NCBI RefSeq assembly: GCF_002953215.1
Contig: NZ_CP026378.1
Location: 2,772,540-2,836,539 of the forward strand
DNA: 64,000 nt
Reading direction: 5' to 3'
From: Mixta calida
GTDB lineage: Bacteria; Pseudomonadota; Gammaproteobacteria; Enterobacterales; Enterobacteriaceae
Part shown: positions 42,476 to 50,688 of the stretch, piece by piece
Layout: each line of letters begins with the position of its first letter
Numbering within the stretch: the stretch's first letter is position 1
Program-made: the position numbers and the translations under genes
The notes under the pieces: generated by a model
What the model saw: only the letters and a program-made list of their open reading frames with translations
The model's database searches: none
What the model was told of the DNA's origin: nothing

Positions 42476-43645
42476 TTAAAACTTCTGCTTCAGATAGTCG
42501 CCGATTTTGGTGACGATGCCGCCCTCGTCCACCTTGTTTAGCGTCATCAGCGGGTAGCTGGCCAGCACCTTATCTTTATCGACCAGCTGTATGGAGCCCA
42601 CTTTTTCGCCCTGCTTCAGCGGCGCCTCAAGATCTTTACGGTCGATCACATATTTCGCCTTGATGCTCTGCATTGCGCTGCGCGGCACCGACAGCCAGAT
42701 GTCCTCGGTCGTGCCGACCTCTACCTGATGCGGGTTGCCGTACCAGACGCTCTCTTTGCCCAGCGGCTTGCCCGCATGGAACAGCTGCACGGTGTCGAAG
42801 TTGTTGTTGCCCCAGATCAGCAGTTTCCGCGCCTGTTCTTCACGTCCTTTCGGGCTTTTACCGCCCATAATCACCGCAATCAGGCGGTGACGGCCGTCGA
42901 GGCTGGAGGCGATCAGGTTAAAGCCGGCGCTTTCGGTATGGCCGGTTTTCAGACCGTCAACGTGCAGATTTTTGTCCCACAGCAGGCCGTTGCGGTTTTG
43001 CTGGGTAATGCCGTTCCAGGTAAGCGATTTTTCGCTGTACATCTGATAGAAGTCGGGCTCGCCGCTGATAATGGCGCGCGACAGCACCGCCAGATCGCGC
43101 GCGGTAGTGTGCTGGCCCGGCGCATCCAGACCGTGCACGGTTTCAAAATGAGTATGCGTCAGCCCCAGCTTCGCCGCGTACTCATTCATCATTTTAACGA
43201 AGGCGTCCTGACTGCCAGCCACATAGTCGGCCAGCGCCACGCAGGCGTCGTTACCGGAATCGATAATCACGCCGCGGCTGAGATCGCGCACCGACACTTT
43301 TTCGCCCGGTTTAAGGAACATGAGCGACGAACCTTTGAAGACCGGATTGCCTGCGCCCCAGGCATCCTGTCCGATGGTGACCATATCGTCGCGGCTGATG
43401 CGATGATGATCGATTGCGCGATCGACCACGTAGCCGGTCATCAGCTTGGTCAGGCTGGCGGGATTACGTTCTTCGTCCGCATTGCCTTCAGTCAGTACCT
43501 GGCCGGTGGTAGCGTCCATCAATACCCATGAAGCGGCGTCAACCTGCGGCGGCGTCAGCGGAAAAGAGATGGCTGCTTCATCAGCATGGGTCTGTAATGC
43601 TAAAAATAATAAACCAGTAAAACTTACAAGCTGACGCCTTTTCAA
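42476..43645 (-). CDS. dacD: D-alanyl-D-alanine carboxypeptidase DacD (PBP6b)
   Basis: 389 residues with signal peptide and the PBP5-family motifs: SLTK (catalytic Ser), SGN and KTGHT. The C-terminal beta-domain and amphipathic anchor end in GDYLKQKF. It trims the terminal D-Ala from murein pentapeptides in the periplasm. The start is placed at TTG 43645 (GAGGG seven bases upstream, and the product then begins MKRRQ like E. coli MKRRL). An ATG at 43663 lacks a ribosome site. Its position near sbcB is as in E. coli. Confidence 0.94.
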   Translation of the reverse strand: MKRRQLVSFTGLLFLALQTHADEAAISFPLTPPQVDAASWVLMDATTGQVLTEGNADEERNPASLTKLMTGYVVDRAIDHHRISRDDMVTIGQDAWGAGNPVFKGSSLMFLKPGEKVSVRDLSRGVIIDSGNDACVALADYVAGSQDAFVKMMNEYAAKLGLTHTHFETVHGLDAPGQHTTARDLAVLSRAIISGEPDFYQMYSEKSLTWNGITQQNRNGLLWDKNLHVDGLKTGHTESAGFNLIASSLDGRHRLIAVIMGGKSPKGREEQARKLLIWGNNNFDTVQLFHAGKPLGKESVWYGNPHQVEVGTTEDIWLSVPRSAMQSIKAKYVIDRKDLEAPLKQGEKVGSIQLVDKDKVLASYPLMTLNKVDEGGIVTKIGDYLKQKF

Positions 43646-43878
43646 CGGAACACCCTCAGTCATAAACGTGAAATTTGATAAGGGCGTTGTTTTACGGGAT
43701 TAAGCGGCGTTTTTGCTGAATTAATTGCAAGAAATTATGAATTTACCGCCGGATTATCTGCTGCTTTTATCGCCATTTTGCCGCTATGCGGCAGGTCGGG
43801 CGGCAATAATGATTACCGACCTTCATGCGGCTCGCGCGGAATAAAGGCGCGCGGCAGGAAATGTGCCGCGCGCCGCCA

Positions 43879-43905
43879 TAAAAAAAGCCACCCGGAGGTG
43901 GCTTT
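43879..43905 (-). terminator. Rho-independent terminator
   Basis: Minus-strand stem AAAGCCACC / GGTGGCTTT followed by TTTT, 25 bp past the lipoprotein stop. Confidence 0.88.
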
Positions 43906-43928
43906 AGCAGATAAGGTGTCAGCAAAAA

Positions 43929-44156
43929 TCAGTGCGGGATTTCCGTCATTGATTTCACGTCGGCACGGTTAATCTGCTGCTCGTTGCCGTTGGCATCTTT
44001 ATACTTAATCAAACCGGTAGCATTGTCTTCTTTCGGTTTGCCATCGCTGACGATAGTGCGGCCATCGTTAGTATGGATGGTGTAGTTACTGCTGGAGCAT
44101 CCCGCCAGTGGCAGGGCCGCGGCAAACATAAATGCTAATAACGCGCTCTTTTTCAT
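43929..44156 (-). CDS. YgdI/YgdR-family small lipoprotein
   Basis: 75 residues. A signal peptide ends at lipobox LAGC. The mature DUF903 domain is typical: NYTIHTNDGRTIVSDGKP, then GLIKYKDANGNEQQINRADV (SH3-like). Anchored in an envelope membrane; function unknown. AGGAGG stands two bases before ATG 44159 and five before ATG 44156, so the latter is preferred. Confidence 0.9.
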   Translation of the reverse strand: MKKSALLAFMFAAALPLAGCSSSNYTIHTNDGRTIVSDGKPKEDNATGLIKYKDANGNEQQINRADVKSMTEIPH

Positions 44157-44341
44157 CATAACCTCCTGTTCAGATAGACTCTTTAATGTTTAGCACAGTT
44201 TAATCATTACGCAATTTATCTTCCCGTCGCGCCGCCCGCCCTTTCTGTAATATTTCGAAAGCAATTAGATCCGTTTTTCCTCACGGCTCTAACATGAAGC
44301 TGTCTGCGTGTCCTACGCTTTAGTAACAGGACATCAACAGA

Positions 44342-46678
44342 ATGCAGAGAGTTATGAAACATCAGAATCGTACAATTGGTATTGCCCCTTATGGCGGATC
44401 GGCTGGCGGCTGGGGCGCGCTGAAAGCCGTTGCCGATGCGTTGCGCGGTCAGATGTCGGTAAAGCAGGACGTTATTGCGCTGTTTAAAGTTAACCAGCCG
44501 CAGGGCTTTGACTGTCCCGGCTGCGCCTGGCCCGATCCGCGTCACGCCTCCTCTTTTGAATTTTGCGAAAACGGCGCCAAGGCGGTTTCCTGGGAAGCCA
44601 CCAGTAAACGCACCACGCCGGAATTTTTCGCCGCGCATCCCGTCAGCGAGCTGTGGCACCGTAACGCCTTTGAGCTGGAAGGCGAAGGTCGCCTGACGCA
44701 TCCGATGAAATATGATGCGGCCAGCGACACCTACCAACCGATCGACTGGGAGACCGCCTTCCGCGAGATTGGCGAGAGGCTGCAAAGCTACGACGATCCC
44801 AACAGCGTGGAGTTTTATACTTCCGGTCGCGCCTCTAACGAGGCGGCGTTTCTTTACCAGCTGTTCGCCCGCGAATATGGCACCAACAACTTTCCCGACT
44901 GCTCGAATATGTGTCATGAGCCGACCAGCGTCGGGTTGCCGCAGTCAATCGGCGTCGGCAAAGGCACCGTCGATCTCGAAGATTTCGACCATTGCGATCT
45001 GGTGCTGTGCATCGGCCATAACCCCGGTACGAACCACCCGCGTATGCTCGGCACGCTGCGCGAAGTTTCTAAGCGCGGCGCCACCATTGTGGCGATCAAC
45101 CCGCTGCGCGAGCGCGGTCTGGAGCGATTTACGTCGCCGCAAAGCCCGATTGAGATGCTATCGCTCGGCTCTACCGCCCTCGCCTCCACCTATTACAAAG
45201 TGCGCGTCGGCGGCGACGCCGCCATGCTGAAAGGCGTAATGAAGGCGCTGCTGGCGATGCACGATCGCGCCCTGAAAGCCGGCGAGCCTGGCGTGATTGA
45301 CGAAGCCTTTATCGCCGAACATACGGAAGGCTTTGAGGCGCTGAAACAGGATCTTGATGGCACCGACTGGCAGCATATTCTGAAGGTCTCCGGCATGGAC
45401 TATGAGGAGATATTGAATATCGCCCGTCTCTATGCCAAATCGGAAAAAACCATTATCTGCTACGGCATGGGCATTACCCAGCATCAGTACGGCACCCAGA
45501 ACGTGCAGCAGATCGCCAACCTGCTGCTGATGCGCGGCAATATCGGCAAGCAAGGCGCGGGCATCTGTCCGTTGCGCGGCCACTCTAACGTGCAGGGCGA
45601 CCGTACCGTCGGCATTACTGAGATCCCGTCGCAGGAGCTGCTCGACAGCATCGAAAACGTTTTTGGTTTTAAGCCGCCGCAGGAGCATGGACATGGCGCG
45701 GTCGCTGCGATTCAGGCGATGCGCGACGGCAAGGCGAAGGCGCTGCTCTGTCTCGGCGGCAACCTGGCGGAAGCGATTTCCGATCCGCAGGTCACCTTTG
45801 AGGCGATGCGCAAGCTCGATCTGGTGGTGCATATGGCCACCAAGCTGAACCGCTCGCATCTGCTGCTTGGCAAGCATAACTATATTCTGCCGGTGCTGGG
45901 CCGTACCGAACAGGATGTGCAGGCCTCTGGCGAACAGAGCATTACGGTAGAGGATTCGATGTCGATGGTGCACGCCTCGCGCGGCATGTTGAAGCCCGCA
46001 TCACCGCACCTGAAATCGGAACCGGCGATCGTGGCCGGGCTGGCGAAGGCGACGCTGCCCAACACAAAAGTGAACTGGGACAGAATGATCGGCGATTACA
46101 GCTTTATTCGCGCGGCAATAGAGGCCGTTTTCCCGGCGTTTAAAGATTTTAACCGCCGCATACAACAGCCGGGCGGCTTCAAACTACGTAATGCGGCGGC
46201 CCATCGCGAGTGGAATACCCCCTCCGGCCGCGCGCAGTTTATGGTGATGGAAGGGGTGAACGAAGATCCCCGTTCGCTGAAGTGTCACGATTTGGTGCTG
46301 ACGACGCTGCGCAGCCACGATCAGTACAACACCACGCTTTACGGCCTGAACGACCGCTACCGCGGCGTGACCGGGCGACGCGACGTGTTATTTATCAACG
46401 CGGACGAGGCGGAAAAGCGTCAGTTGCGGGTCGGCGATAAGGTGAATATTATCGCTCTCGATCCCGAAGGCAAACGTACTTCGCGCCGTATGGATAACCT
46501 GACGATTGTGGTGCTGGATATGGCCCAGGGTTCGGTGGCGGCCTACTACCCGGAAGCGAACGTGATGGTGCCGCTGGACAGCCACGACACGCAGAGCGGT
46601 ATTCCCGCTTACAAAAGCATTCCGATCGAGATGGAGCCGTGCCTGGAGCCGGCGGAAACCTCCGGCGCGCGCCGCTGA
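44342..46678 (+). CDS. FdhF/YdeP-family molybdopterin oxidoreductase
   Basis: 778 residues, near E. coli YdeP (759). The N-terminal Cys segment [12 protein letters not shown] is reduced compared with formate dehydrogenase [4Fe-4S] motifs. Molybdopterin-binding blocks include [34 protein letters not shown] (split here as one region), [11 protein letters not shown] and [27 protein letters not shown]-terminal molydop-binding domain covers about 660-775. E. coli YdeP contributes to acid resistance; substrate unknown. A CAGGA site precedes ATG. Single gene with terminator. Confidence 0.9.
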   Translation: MQRVMKHQNRTIGIAPYGGSAGGWGALKAVADALRGQMSVKQDVIALFKVNQPQGFDCPGCAWPDPRHASSFEFCENGAKAVSWEATSKRTTPEFFAAHPVSELWHRNAFELEGEGRLTHPMKYDAASDTYQPIDWETAFREIGERLQSYDDPNSVEFYTSGRASNEAAFLYQLFAREYGTNNFPDCSNMCHEPTSVGLPQSIGVGKGTVDLEDFDHCDLVLCIGHNPGTNHPRMLGTLREVSKRGATIVAINPLRERGLERFTSPQSPIEMLSLGSTALASTYYKVRVGGDAAMLKGVMKALLAMHDRALKAGEPGVIDEAFIAEHTEGFEALKQDLDGTDWQHILKVSGMDYEEILNIARLYAKSEKTIICYGMGITQHQYGTQNVQQIANLLLMRGNIGKQGAGICPLRGHSNVQGDRTVGITEIPSQELLDSIENVFGFKPPQEHGHGAVAAIQAMRDGKAKALLCLGGNLAEAISDPQVTFEAMRKLDLVVHMATKLNRSHLLLGKHNYILPVLGRTEQDVQASGEQSITVEDSMSMVHASRGMLKPASPHLKSEPAIVAGLAKATLPNTKVNWDRMIGDYSFIRAAIEAVFPAFKDFNRRIQQPGGFKLRNAAAHREWNTPSGRAQFMVMEGVNEDPRSLKCHDLVLTTLRSHDQYNTTLYGLNDRYRGVTGRRDVLFINADEAEKRQLRVGDKVNIIALDPEGKRTSRRMDNLTIVVLDMAQGSVAAYYPEANVMVPLDSHDTQSGIPAYKSIPIEMEPCLEPAETSGARR

Positions 46679-46744
46679 TGGAAATAGAGTAAACCGGCGC
46701 TGTCGGGCCAGCTGAGGCCGTTTGACTGCCGGTTAAGATAGCGC

Positions 46745-46772
46745 AACGGCCATCGAAAGATGGCCGTTTTTA
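46745..46772 (+). terminator. Rho-independent terminator
   Basis: Stem AACGGCCATC / GATGGCCGTT with GAAA loop and a T run, after the YdeP-type gene. Confidence 0.92.
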
Positions 46773-46846
46773 TTGTCCGAAGGACGCGCCTGAAAGGTAC
46801 AGATTCTCGCAGATAAGGGCGGTTTGAGAGGAAGCAGGATTCGCCA

Positions 46847-47164
46847 TCAGCCCACGGCGGCCAGCACACACAGCAGGAAACTGCGCCACGTTTCACCCCA
46901 CAGTTCGGGTTTAAACTCACCTTCCGTTATCAGTGACATGCGATAACCTAAATCTGCATCATCTACCGTTTCAAGCATTCCACTTATTTGCATTTTCAGG
47001 ATTTGCTGCGCTTCTTTGTAATGGAAATAATACTGATAGCTCTGCATGATTTCTTCAATTGCTTCACCGAAAGCGTCACAATCCTGTGGTGAGAAAAAAA
47101 CACGAATCATACTACCCAGAGATGAATACTTACGGCGTAGCCGCCATTTTTGTAATCTGTTCAT
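46847..47164 (-). CDS. CdiI-like immunity protein, intact copy (orphan cassette)
   Basis: 105 residues, starting MNRLQKWRLRRKY. It shares the pattern FGEAIEEIMQSY...FKPELWGETWRSFLLCVLA with the IS1-split gene at 48443-49537, so the two are paralogues. The family is associated with RNase A-like CdiA-CT toxins. Its ATG overlaps the stop (TGA) of a decayed toxin C-terminus, the usual toxin-immunity coupling. With its toxin dead, it is an orphan immunity gene that could still protect against neighbours, or partially against the intact toxin of this island. Confidence 0.8.
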   Translation of the reverse strand: MNRLQKWRLRRKYSSLGSMIRVFFSPQDCDAFGEAIEEIMQSYQYYFHYKEAQQILKMQISGMLETVDDADLGYRMSLITEGEFKPELWGETWRSFLLCVLAAVG

Positions 47165-47440
47165 AATAGTTCCGGGTATGCTGTAACAATGTAATATGGC
47201 AGGCCCCGGTATTCTTTGCAGACTAACACGACCCGAACATGTGTGGCAGGCCATTTAATTTTACTGCCCTGCCTGAATCCATAACCTGTTTTTGTTCCCG
47301 CATTCCAGATTATTACCATGCCAGGACCTCTCTACCGCGCTGAGTATTAGCTCAGTGAATAATTTTAAAGCGGTTAGCCCGCAGTGCGGCGGTGATAATC
47401 TTTTCAGCCTGCTGCAAACTTTCAAATGATCAGCTGCGCG
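47161..47440 (-). pseudogene. Decayed RNase A-like toxin C-terminus
   Basis: Minus-strand reading gives FESLQQAEKIITAALRANRF, then KIIH-stop-ANTQR. After a frame change, VIIWNAGTKTGYGFRQGSKI and VRVVLVCKEYRGLPYYIVTA lead to YPELL-stop. Each piece matches the intact toxin (SFHSVEQAEKF, ALRANRIKIIRWANT, ITWDAGTTVGYRFRKGSQ, FILTSYPF). The conserved Trp after KII(R/H) is a TGA here, and there is at least one frameshift and loss of the 5' part. A 52-codon frame from ATG 47319 remains. It is the displaced partner of the following immunity gene. Confidence 0.85.
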
Positions 47441-47540
47441 GCGTCAGTCTGTATCGTGGGTTCTGGCGCGGGGGCTGTTGTGCGACGTCCACGGCGGCCG
47501 GCTGGCCGGGGATCTCAACTCGCTTCTTTGGTCGTGCCAT
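47430..47540 (-). CDS. 36-codon ORF with good ribosome site
   Basis: MARPKKRVEIPGQPAAVDVA and onward, stop at 47430. AGGAG lies nine bases before ATG 47540. The basic RPKKR start resembles an AT-hook or the N-terminus of a larger lost protein. Its 3' end runs into the toxin remnant, so it may be the conserved N-terminal start of a displaced gene. Not recognised. Confidence 0.35.
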   Translation of the reverse strand: MARPKKRVEIPGQPAAVDVAQQPPRQNPRYRLTPRS

Positions 47541-47565
47541 TCTCGCATCTCCTGCTGTTGTGAGA

Positions 47566-47685
47566 TTTTGAATCTGCAACAGATGCGCGGTCGGAATCCT
47601 GACCAATGTGCGGGGACAAAACGCGCGTGCGCGCGAGGACAACTGTAATGTTGTTATAAAAAAAGCCCGCATGTAACGGGCTTTT
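47566..47685 (-). repeat. Cassette-flanking repeat, copy A
   Basis: About 120 bp, diverged but clearly related to copy B (48299-48423). Shared core is TTTTGAATCTGCAACA-R-ATGCGC-R-GTCGGAA, then CTTGACCAAT-like, CAAAACGCGC and a minus-strand terminator (AAGCCCG...CGGGCTT with T run) at the end. The two copies lie in the same orientation on either side of the microcin pair. Confidence 0.75.
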
Positions 47686-47700
47686 CTGTGGCTGCCTTTG

Positions 47701-47892
47701 TTATTTGAATAGAAATCGGTAAAAAATGGCGCTCATCAAAACTCCAGTCATTCCGATCTGGAATATATTTTTTAAACTAAAGAAATCCTCAGTTTTAAAA
47801 TATTTAAAAATTGAGAACATAATTATAAAAAATAATGTGCCACATAACGACTTAATAAATCTCGTTCTCGTTCTCGTTGCTACCACCAGCAT
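47701..47892 (-). CDS. Putative microcin immunity protein (small membrane protein)
   Basis: 63 residues starting MLVVATRTRTRFIKSL. Two hydrophobic helices (about 16-28 and 44-60) with basic flanks fit the small inner-membrane immunity proteins of class II microcins. ATG 47892 lies inside the last codons of the microcin gene (13-bp overlap), and GGAGCGTC directly precedes it, so translation is coupled. The DNA is very AT-rich compared with the flanks, a sign of horizontal origin. No homologue is recognised; the role is inferred from overlap with the microcin. Confidence 0.65.
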   Translation of the reverse strand: MLVVATRTRTRFIKSLCGTLFFIIMFSIFKYFKTEDFFSLKNIFQIGMTGVLMSAIFYRFLFK

Positions 47893-48170
47893 GACGCTCC
47901 GTAAGTAAGTGCGCCCATGCCCGCGCCAGATATAGCCTCAGATAACCAACCCGGAATTGAACCGACAACGGGAACCGCTACACTCCCCCCGAATGCGCCG
48001 ACAGCCCCTCCCATTAACGCAGAGGCAATCATATCGTGTGTAAGATCCCGAATATTACAGTTATTTAATTTGGCTGCGACAACCTGGGCAATCTCAAGAT
48101 TTACTGCCATCTGATAGTTACCACCTGCACCAGCAACTTGTTGGATTTCAGTTGTAGTTAACAGTTCCAT
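47880..48170 (-). CDS. Candidate class II microcin precursor
   Basis: 96 residues. The first 15, MELLTTTEIQQVAGA, have the exact length and pattern of class II microcin leaders (MR-x-L/I-T-x5-V/I-S-G-G/A as in MccV, MccL, MccH47) and would be cut after Gly-Ala by a C39-peptidase exporter. The predicted 81-residue mature peptide begins GGNYQMAVN and has two Cys (LNNCNIR and the C-terminal GASCWW). A Gly/Ala/Val-rich hydrophobic centre (MGGAVGAFGGSVAVPVVGSI) suits membrane insertion. GGAGA precedes the ATG. No exporter genes (C39 ABC, membrane-fusion protein) are in the window. It is likely to kill related bacteria; activity is unproven. Confidence 0.75.
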   Translation of the reverse strand: MELLTTTEIQQVAGAGGNYQMAVNLEIAQVVAAKLNNCNIRDLTHDMIASALMGGAVGAFGGSVAVPVVGSIPGWLSEAISGAGMGALTYGASCWW

Positions 48171-48298
48171 GATTATCTCCGTTGTTAAACAGGGAATTCC
48201 ATATTCCGAACGATATATAAGCAACACAAATCAATTACAGTAATTTGGATGTTTACCTCCGGTAAATTATTTCCGGGGGTATACAAACCGCCTGCCGG

Positions 48299-48423
48299 TT
48301 TTGAATCTGCAACAAATGCGCAGTCGGAAACTTGACCAATGCGCGGGGGCTTGATGCGCAGGGGCAAAACGCGCACGAGGATAAGCTGTATCGCGCATAA
48401 AAAAGCCCGCTTGCGCAGGCTTA
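48299..48423 (-). repeat. Cassette-flanking repeat, copy B
   Basis: About 125 bp related to copy A, including the end hairpin AAGCCCGC...GCAGGCTT on the minus strand after the immunity gene stop at 48443. It separates the toxin/immunity module from the microcin pair. Confidence 0.75.
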
Positions 48424-48690
48424 TAATCGTTTCGCCGATATTCTATTTCAGCGCCGCCAGTACACGCAGCAGGAAGCTGCGCCACGTTTCGCCCCACAGT
48501 TCGGGATCAAATTGATTTTCAGCCAGCAACTCCATGCGTGTTGTCAGTTGGCCGTCACCTTCGGTTTTTAGCATCTCCATGATTTCATTTTTTAACCACC
48601 GCGTTGCGTTCTCCCCGTTCTCACGATAACTCTTAACTACTTCTTCAATAGTTTCACCGAAAATATCGCGATCCTGGTAATGACTCCAAC

Positions 48691-49194
48691 TTATTGATAG
48701 TGTTTTATGTTCAGATAATGCCCGATGACTTTGTCATGCAGCTCCACCGATTTTGAGAACGACAGCGACTTCCGTCCCAGCCGTGCCAGGTGCTGCCTCA
48801 GATTCAGGTTATGCCGCTCAATTCGCTGCGTATATCGCTTGCTGATTACGTGCAGCTTTCCCTTCAGGCGGGATTCATACAGCGGCCAGCCATCCGTCAT
48901 CCATATCACCACGTCAAAGGGTGACAGCAGGCTCATAAGACGACCCAGCGTCGCCATAGTGCGTTCACCGAATACGTGCGCAACAACCGTCTTCCGGAGC
49001 CTGTCATACGCGTAAAACAGCCAGCGCTGGCGCGATTTAGCCCCGACATAGCCCCACTGTTCGTCCATTTCCGCGCAGACGATGACGTCACTGCCCGGCT
49101 GTATGCGCGAGGTTACCGACTGCGGCCTGAGTTTTTTAAGTGACGTAAAATCGTGTTGAGGCCAACGCCCATAATGCGGGCGGTTGCCCGGCAT
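48691..49194 (-). CDS. insB: IS1 InsB transposase part
   Basis: 167 residues, the DDE-type catalytic part of IS1 transposase ([50 protein letters not shown]). It is produced as an InsAB' fusion by -1 frameshifting in the A6C run near 49131-49137. Confidence 0.97.
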   Translation of the reverse strand: MPGNRPHYGRWPQHDFTSLKKLRPQSVTSRIQPGSDVIVCAEMDEQWGYVGAKSRQRWLFYAYDRLRKTVVAHVFGERTMATLGRLMSLLSPFDVVIWMTDGWPLYESRLKGKLHVISKRYTQRIERHNLNLRQHLARLGRKSLSFSKSVELHDKVIGHYLNIKHYQ

Positions 49195-49388
49195 CCAACG
49201 CCATTCATGGCCATATCAATGATTTTCTGGTGCGTACCGGGTTGAGAAGCGGTGTAAGTGAACTGCAGTTGCCATGTTTTACGGCAGTGAGAGCAGAGAT
49301 AGCGCTGATGTCCGGCAGTGCTTTTGCCGTTACGCACCACCCCGTCAGTAGCTGAACAGGAGGGACAGGTGATAGAAACAGAAGCCAC
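49113..49388 (-). CDS. insA: IS1 InsA repressor/DNA-binding protein
   Basis: 91 residues with a zinc-finger pair (CPSC, CSHC) and HTH ([19 protein letters not shown]). It binds the IS1 ends and is the N-terminal part of the frameshifted transposase. Confidence 0.97.
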   Translation of the reverse strand: MASVSITCPSCSATDGVVRNGKSTAGHQRYLCSHCRKTWQLQFTYTASQPGTHQKIIDMAMNGVGCRATARIMGVGLNTILRHLKNSGRSR

Positions 49389-49541
49389 TGGAGCACCTCA
49401 AAAACACCATCATACACTAAATCAGTAAGTTGGCAGCATCACCCGCGATCCTGACCGAAATATGTTTGCGTCAGGGTGATAAGAGAAGCATTTTTCCGTT
49501 TAAAAGCGTTTACTCTCAATTTATCAAGTAATCTCATAGCA

Positions 49542-50360
49542 TTATTCCAGGAACGGGTATGACGTCAAAATAAAATAGGGTTTGCCAAGATACTCTTGTC
49601 CTTTTAAAACTACCCGGACGCGACTGACAGCCCACTTAACCTGGCTTCCTTTGCGGAATCTATAGCCGACTGTTGTACCAGCGTCCCACGTAATTTCTAA
49701 CGGCTTTTCTATTCTTCCCGTATTTGCCCAACGAATAATTTTAATGCGGTTAGCCCGCAATGCGGCACTGACAAACTTTTCGGCCTGCTCCACGCTGTGA
49801 AAAGACGTGGCTGAGCGTGCATCACGGCTGTGTGCAAGGCGCGCCAGGAGTTCTTCGTCAGTTTTTGCAATGTGCTTCCTGATGGTATGCCCGCCGATTT
49901 TCTTGACGCCTTCATGCTCCGCCAGCTTCAGCGTTCCTGCACGAACATATTTAATCCGCGACACGCCCCAGGCCAGCCCCGCCGCTGCCGGGACGGCAGC
50001 ATCAACGGTCAACCCGATATACATGGCCGTGCTGTCGCCGGCGCCGGCCTCTTTCGCCAGCTTTTCGGTGAGTCGAAGTGTTGCCGTGCGGGTATCATGT
50101 CCGGTCAGGATGCGGTTGGTGGCGGCGTTAATGTTGTCCAGGCTGTGTGCGCCGGTCACCACGCACACCGCTTTTGTCAGCATCGTCGGTTCAGGCACAA
50201 CGCAAAGTGCGGCGGCGCCCATGAGTTCAACGGTTCCCAGCGCCAGTTCCAGTCCGCCCAGCAATCTGTTGCCGAACGCTTCCGCCTCCGACACCGTGTG
50301 GTAGTCCAGCACGCCCGCCAGCTGCACCGGCGAAATGGCGAATTGTAATTCCGCATCCAT
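49542..50360 (-). CDS. RNase A-like (CdiA-CT Ykris type) toxin, intact
   Basis: 272 residues. The C-terminal 115 or so fit the bacterial RNase A-like CdiA-CT family: GGHTIRKHIAKTDEELLARL, SFHSVEQAEKFVSAAL, VGYRFRKGSQVKW, FILTSYPF. His163, Arg174, Thr266 and Tyr268 have the spacing of the catalytic residues I recall for CdiA-CT Ykris (H, R +11, T-x-Y at the end). The N-terminal 150 residues are Ala/Leu-rich and partly hydrophobic with no signal peptide. No VgrG, Rhs, Hcp or CdiA/CdiB gene adjoins, so delivery is unknown; a type VI secreted cargo effector is one reading. AAGGAACG precedes the ATG. Its immunity gene, 4 bp downstream, is broken by IS1. Confidence 0.85.
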   Translation of the reverse strand: MDAELQFAISPVQLAGVLDYHTVSEAEAFGNRLLGGLELALGTVELMGAAALCVVPEPTMLTKAVCVVTGAHSLDNINAATNRILTGHDTRTATLRLTEKLAKEAGAGDSTAMYIGLTVDAAVPAAAGLAWGVSRIKYVRAGTLKLAEHEGVKKIGGHTIRKHIAKTDEELLARLAHSRDARSATSFHSVEQAEKFVSAALRANRIKIIRWANTGRIEKPLEITWDAGTTVGYRFRKGSQVKWAVSRVRVVLKGQEYLGKPYFILTSYPFLE

Positions 50361-50688
50361 AAAACGTTCCTTGTTAATCGTCTCTAATTCTCCGGCGCTT
50401 CCGTTCCAGCCGCTGTTTTCTTTCCCGCTTCACCCAGCCCTGCGTATTCCGCGAAAACTATCGGCTCTCCTTCCAGCCATCTCAATGCGGTGTTTCGGCA
50501 GAGCCTGCATATGGTTTACCATAGAGACCGCGCTTTTTGCGTTACTGATAGCTATAGTCATTTTATCTGCGTCGCCAAAACGCAACGCAGGCCTAACGTC
50601 AGCGGACAGTAGAAAACGCAAGCAGGCGCAAACCATCAAAAGCACGCAAAGACACCATCTAAGCAACAGATAAGGGCATTTAAAACCA
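50361..50688. other. Intergenic region between toxin and sbcB
   Basis: About 330 bp carrying divergent promoters. A minus-strand frame of up to 78 codons (50430-50666; TTG start; DKMTIAISNAKSAVSMVN) is open but has no ribosome site. It is left unannotated as a gene. Confidence 0.5.

Larger units (their letters stand above)
48676..49443 (-). mobile_element. IS1 element, complete, 768 bp
   Basis: The ends GGTAATGACTCCAACTTATTGA and GGTGATGCTGCCAACTTACT (minus strand) are IS1 inverted repeats. Length is exactly 768 bp. Target duplication CGCGATCCT occurs at 48667-48675 and 49444-49452 without mismatch. insA and insB are both intact, so the element should be able to transpose. The unmutated duplication points to a recent insertion. 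Confidence 0.98.
48443..49537 (-). pseudogene. CdiI-like immunity gene split by IS1
   Basis: Reading from ATG 49537 gives MRLLDKLRVNAFKRKNASLI up to FGQDR, where IS1 is inserted after about codon 31. Removing IS1 (48676-49443) and one 9-bp duplicate restores a continuous frame: DIFGETIEEVVKSYRE to FDPELWGETWRSFLLRVLAA and a stop at 48443. The restored protein has about 105 residues and is a paralogue of the intact copy at 46847-47164. It begins only 4 bp after the stop of the RNase A-like toxin, so it is that toxin's own immunity gene. The lesion is pure insertion, without further decay, so it is probably recent. Confidence 0.9.

Noticed and set aside
48267..48497. 76-codon minus-strand frame over repeat copy B
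   Set aside because: Runs through the terminator and the end of the split immunity gene; arises from the repeat and is not preserved in copy A.
50430..50666. 78-codon minus-strand frame upstream of the RNase A-like toxin
   Set aside because: TTG start, no ribosome site, overlaps the region that must hold the sbcB promoter; composition is not decisive. Kept only as a note.
50335..50673. 112-codon plus-strand frame overlapping the toxin start and the sbcB upstream region
   Set aside because: No ribosome site and antisense to the toxin start; no recognisable domain.
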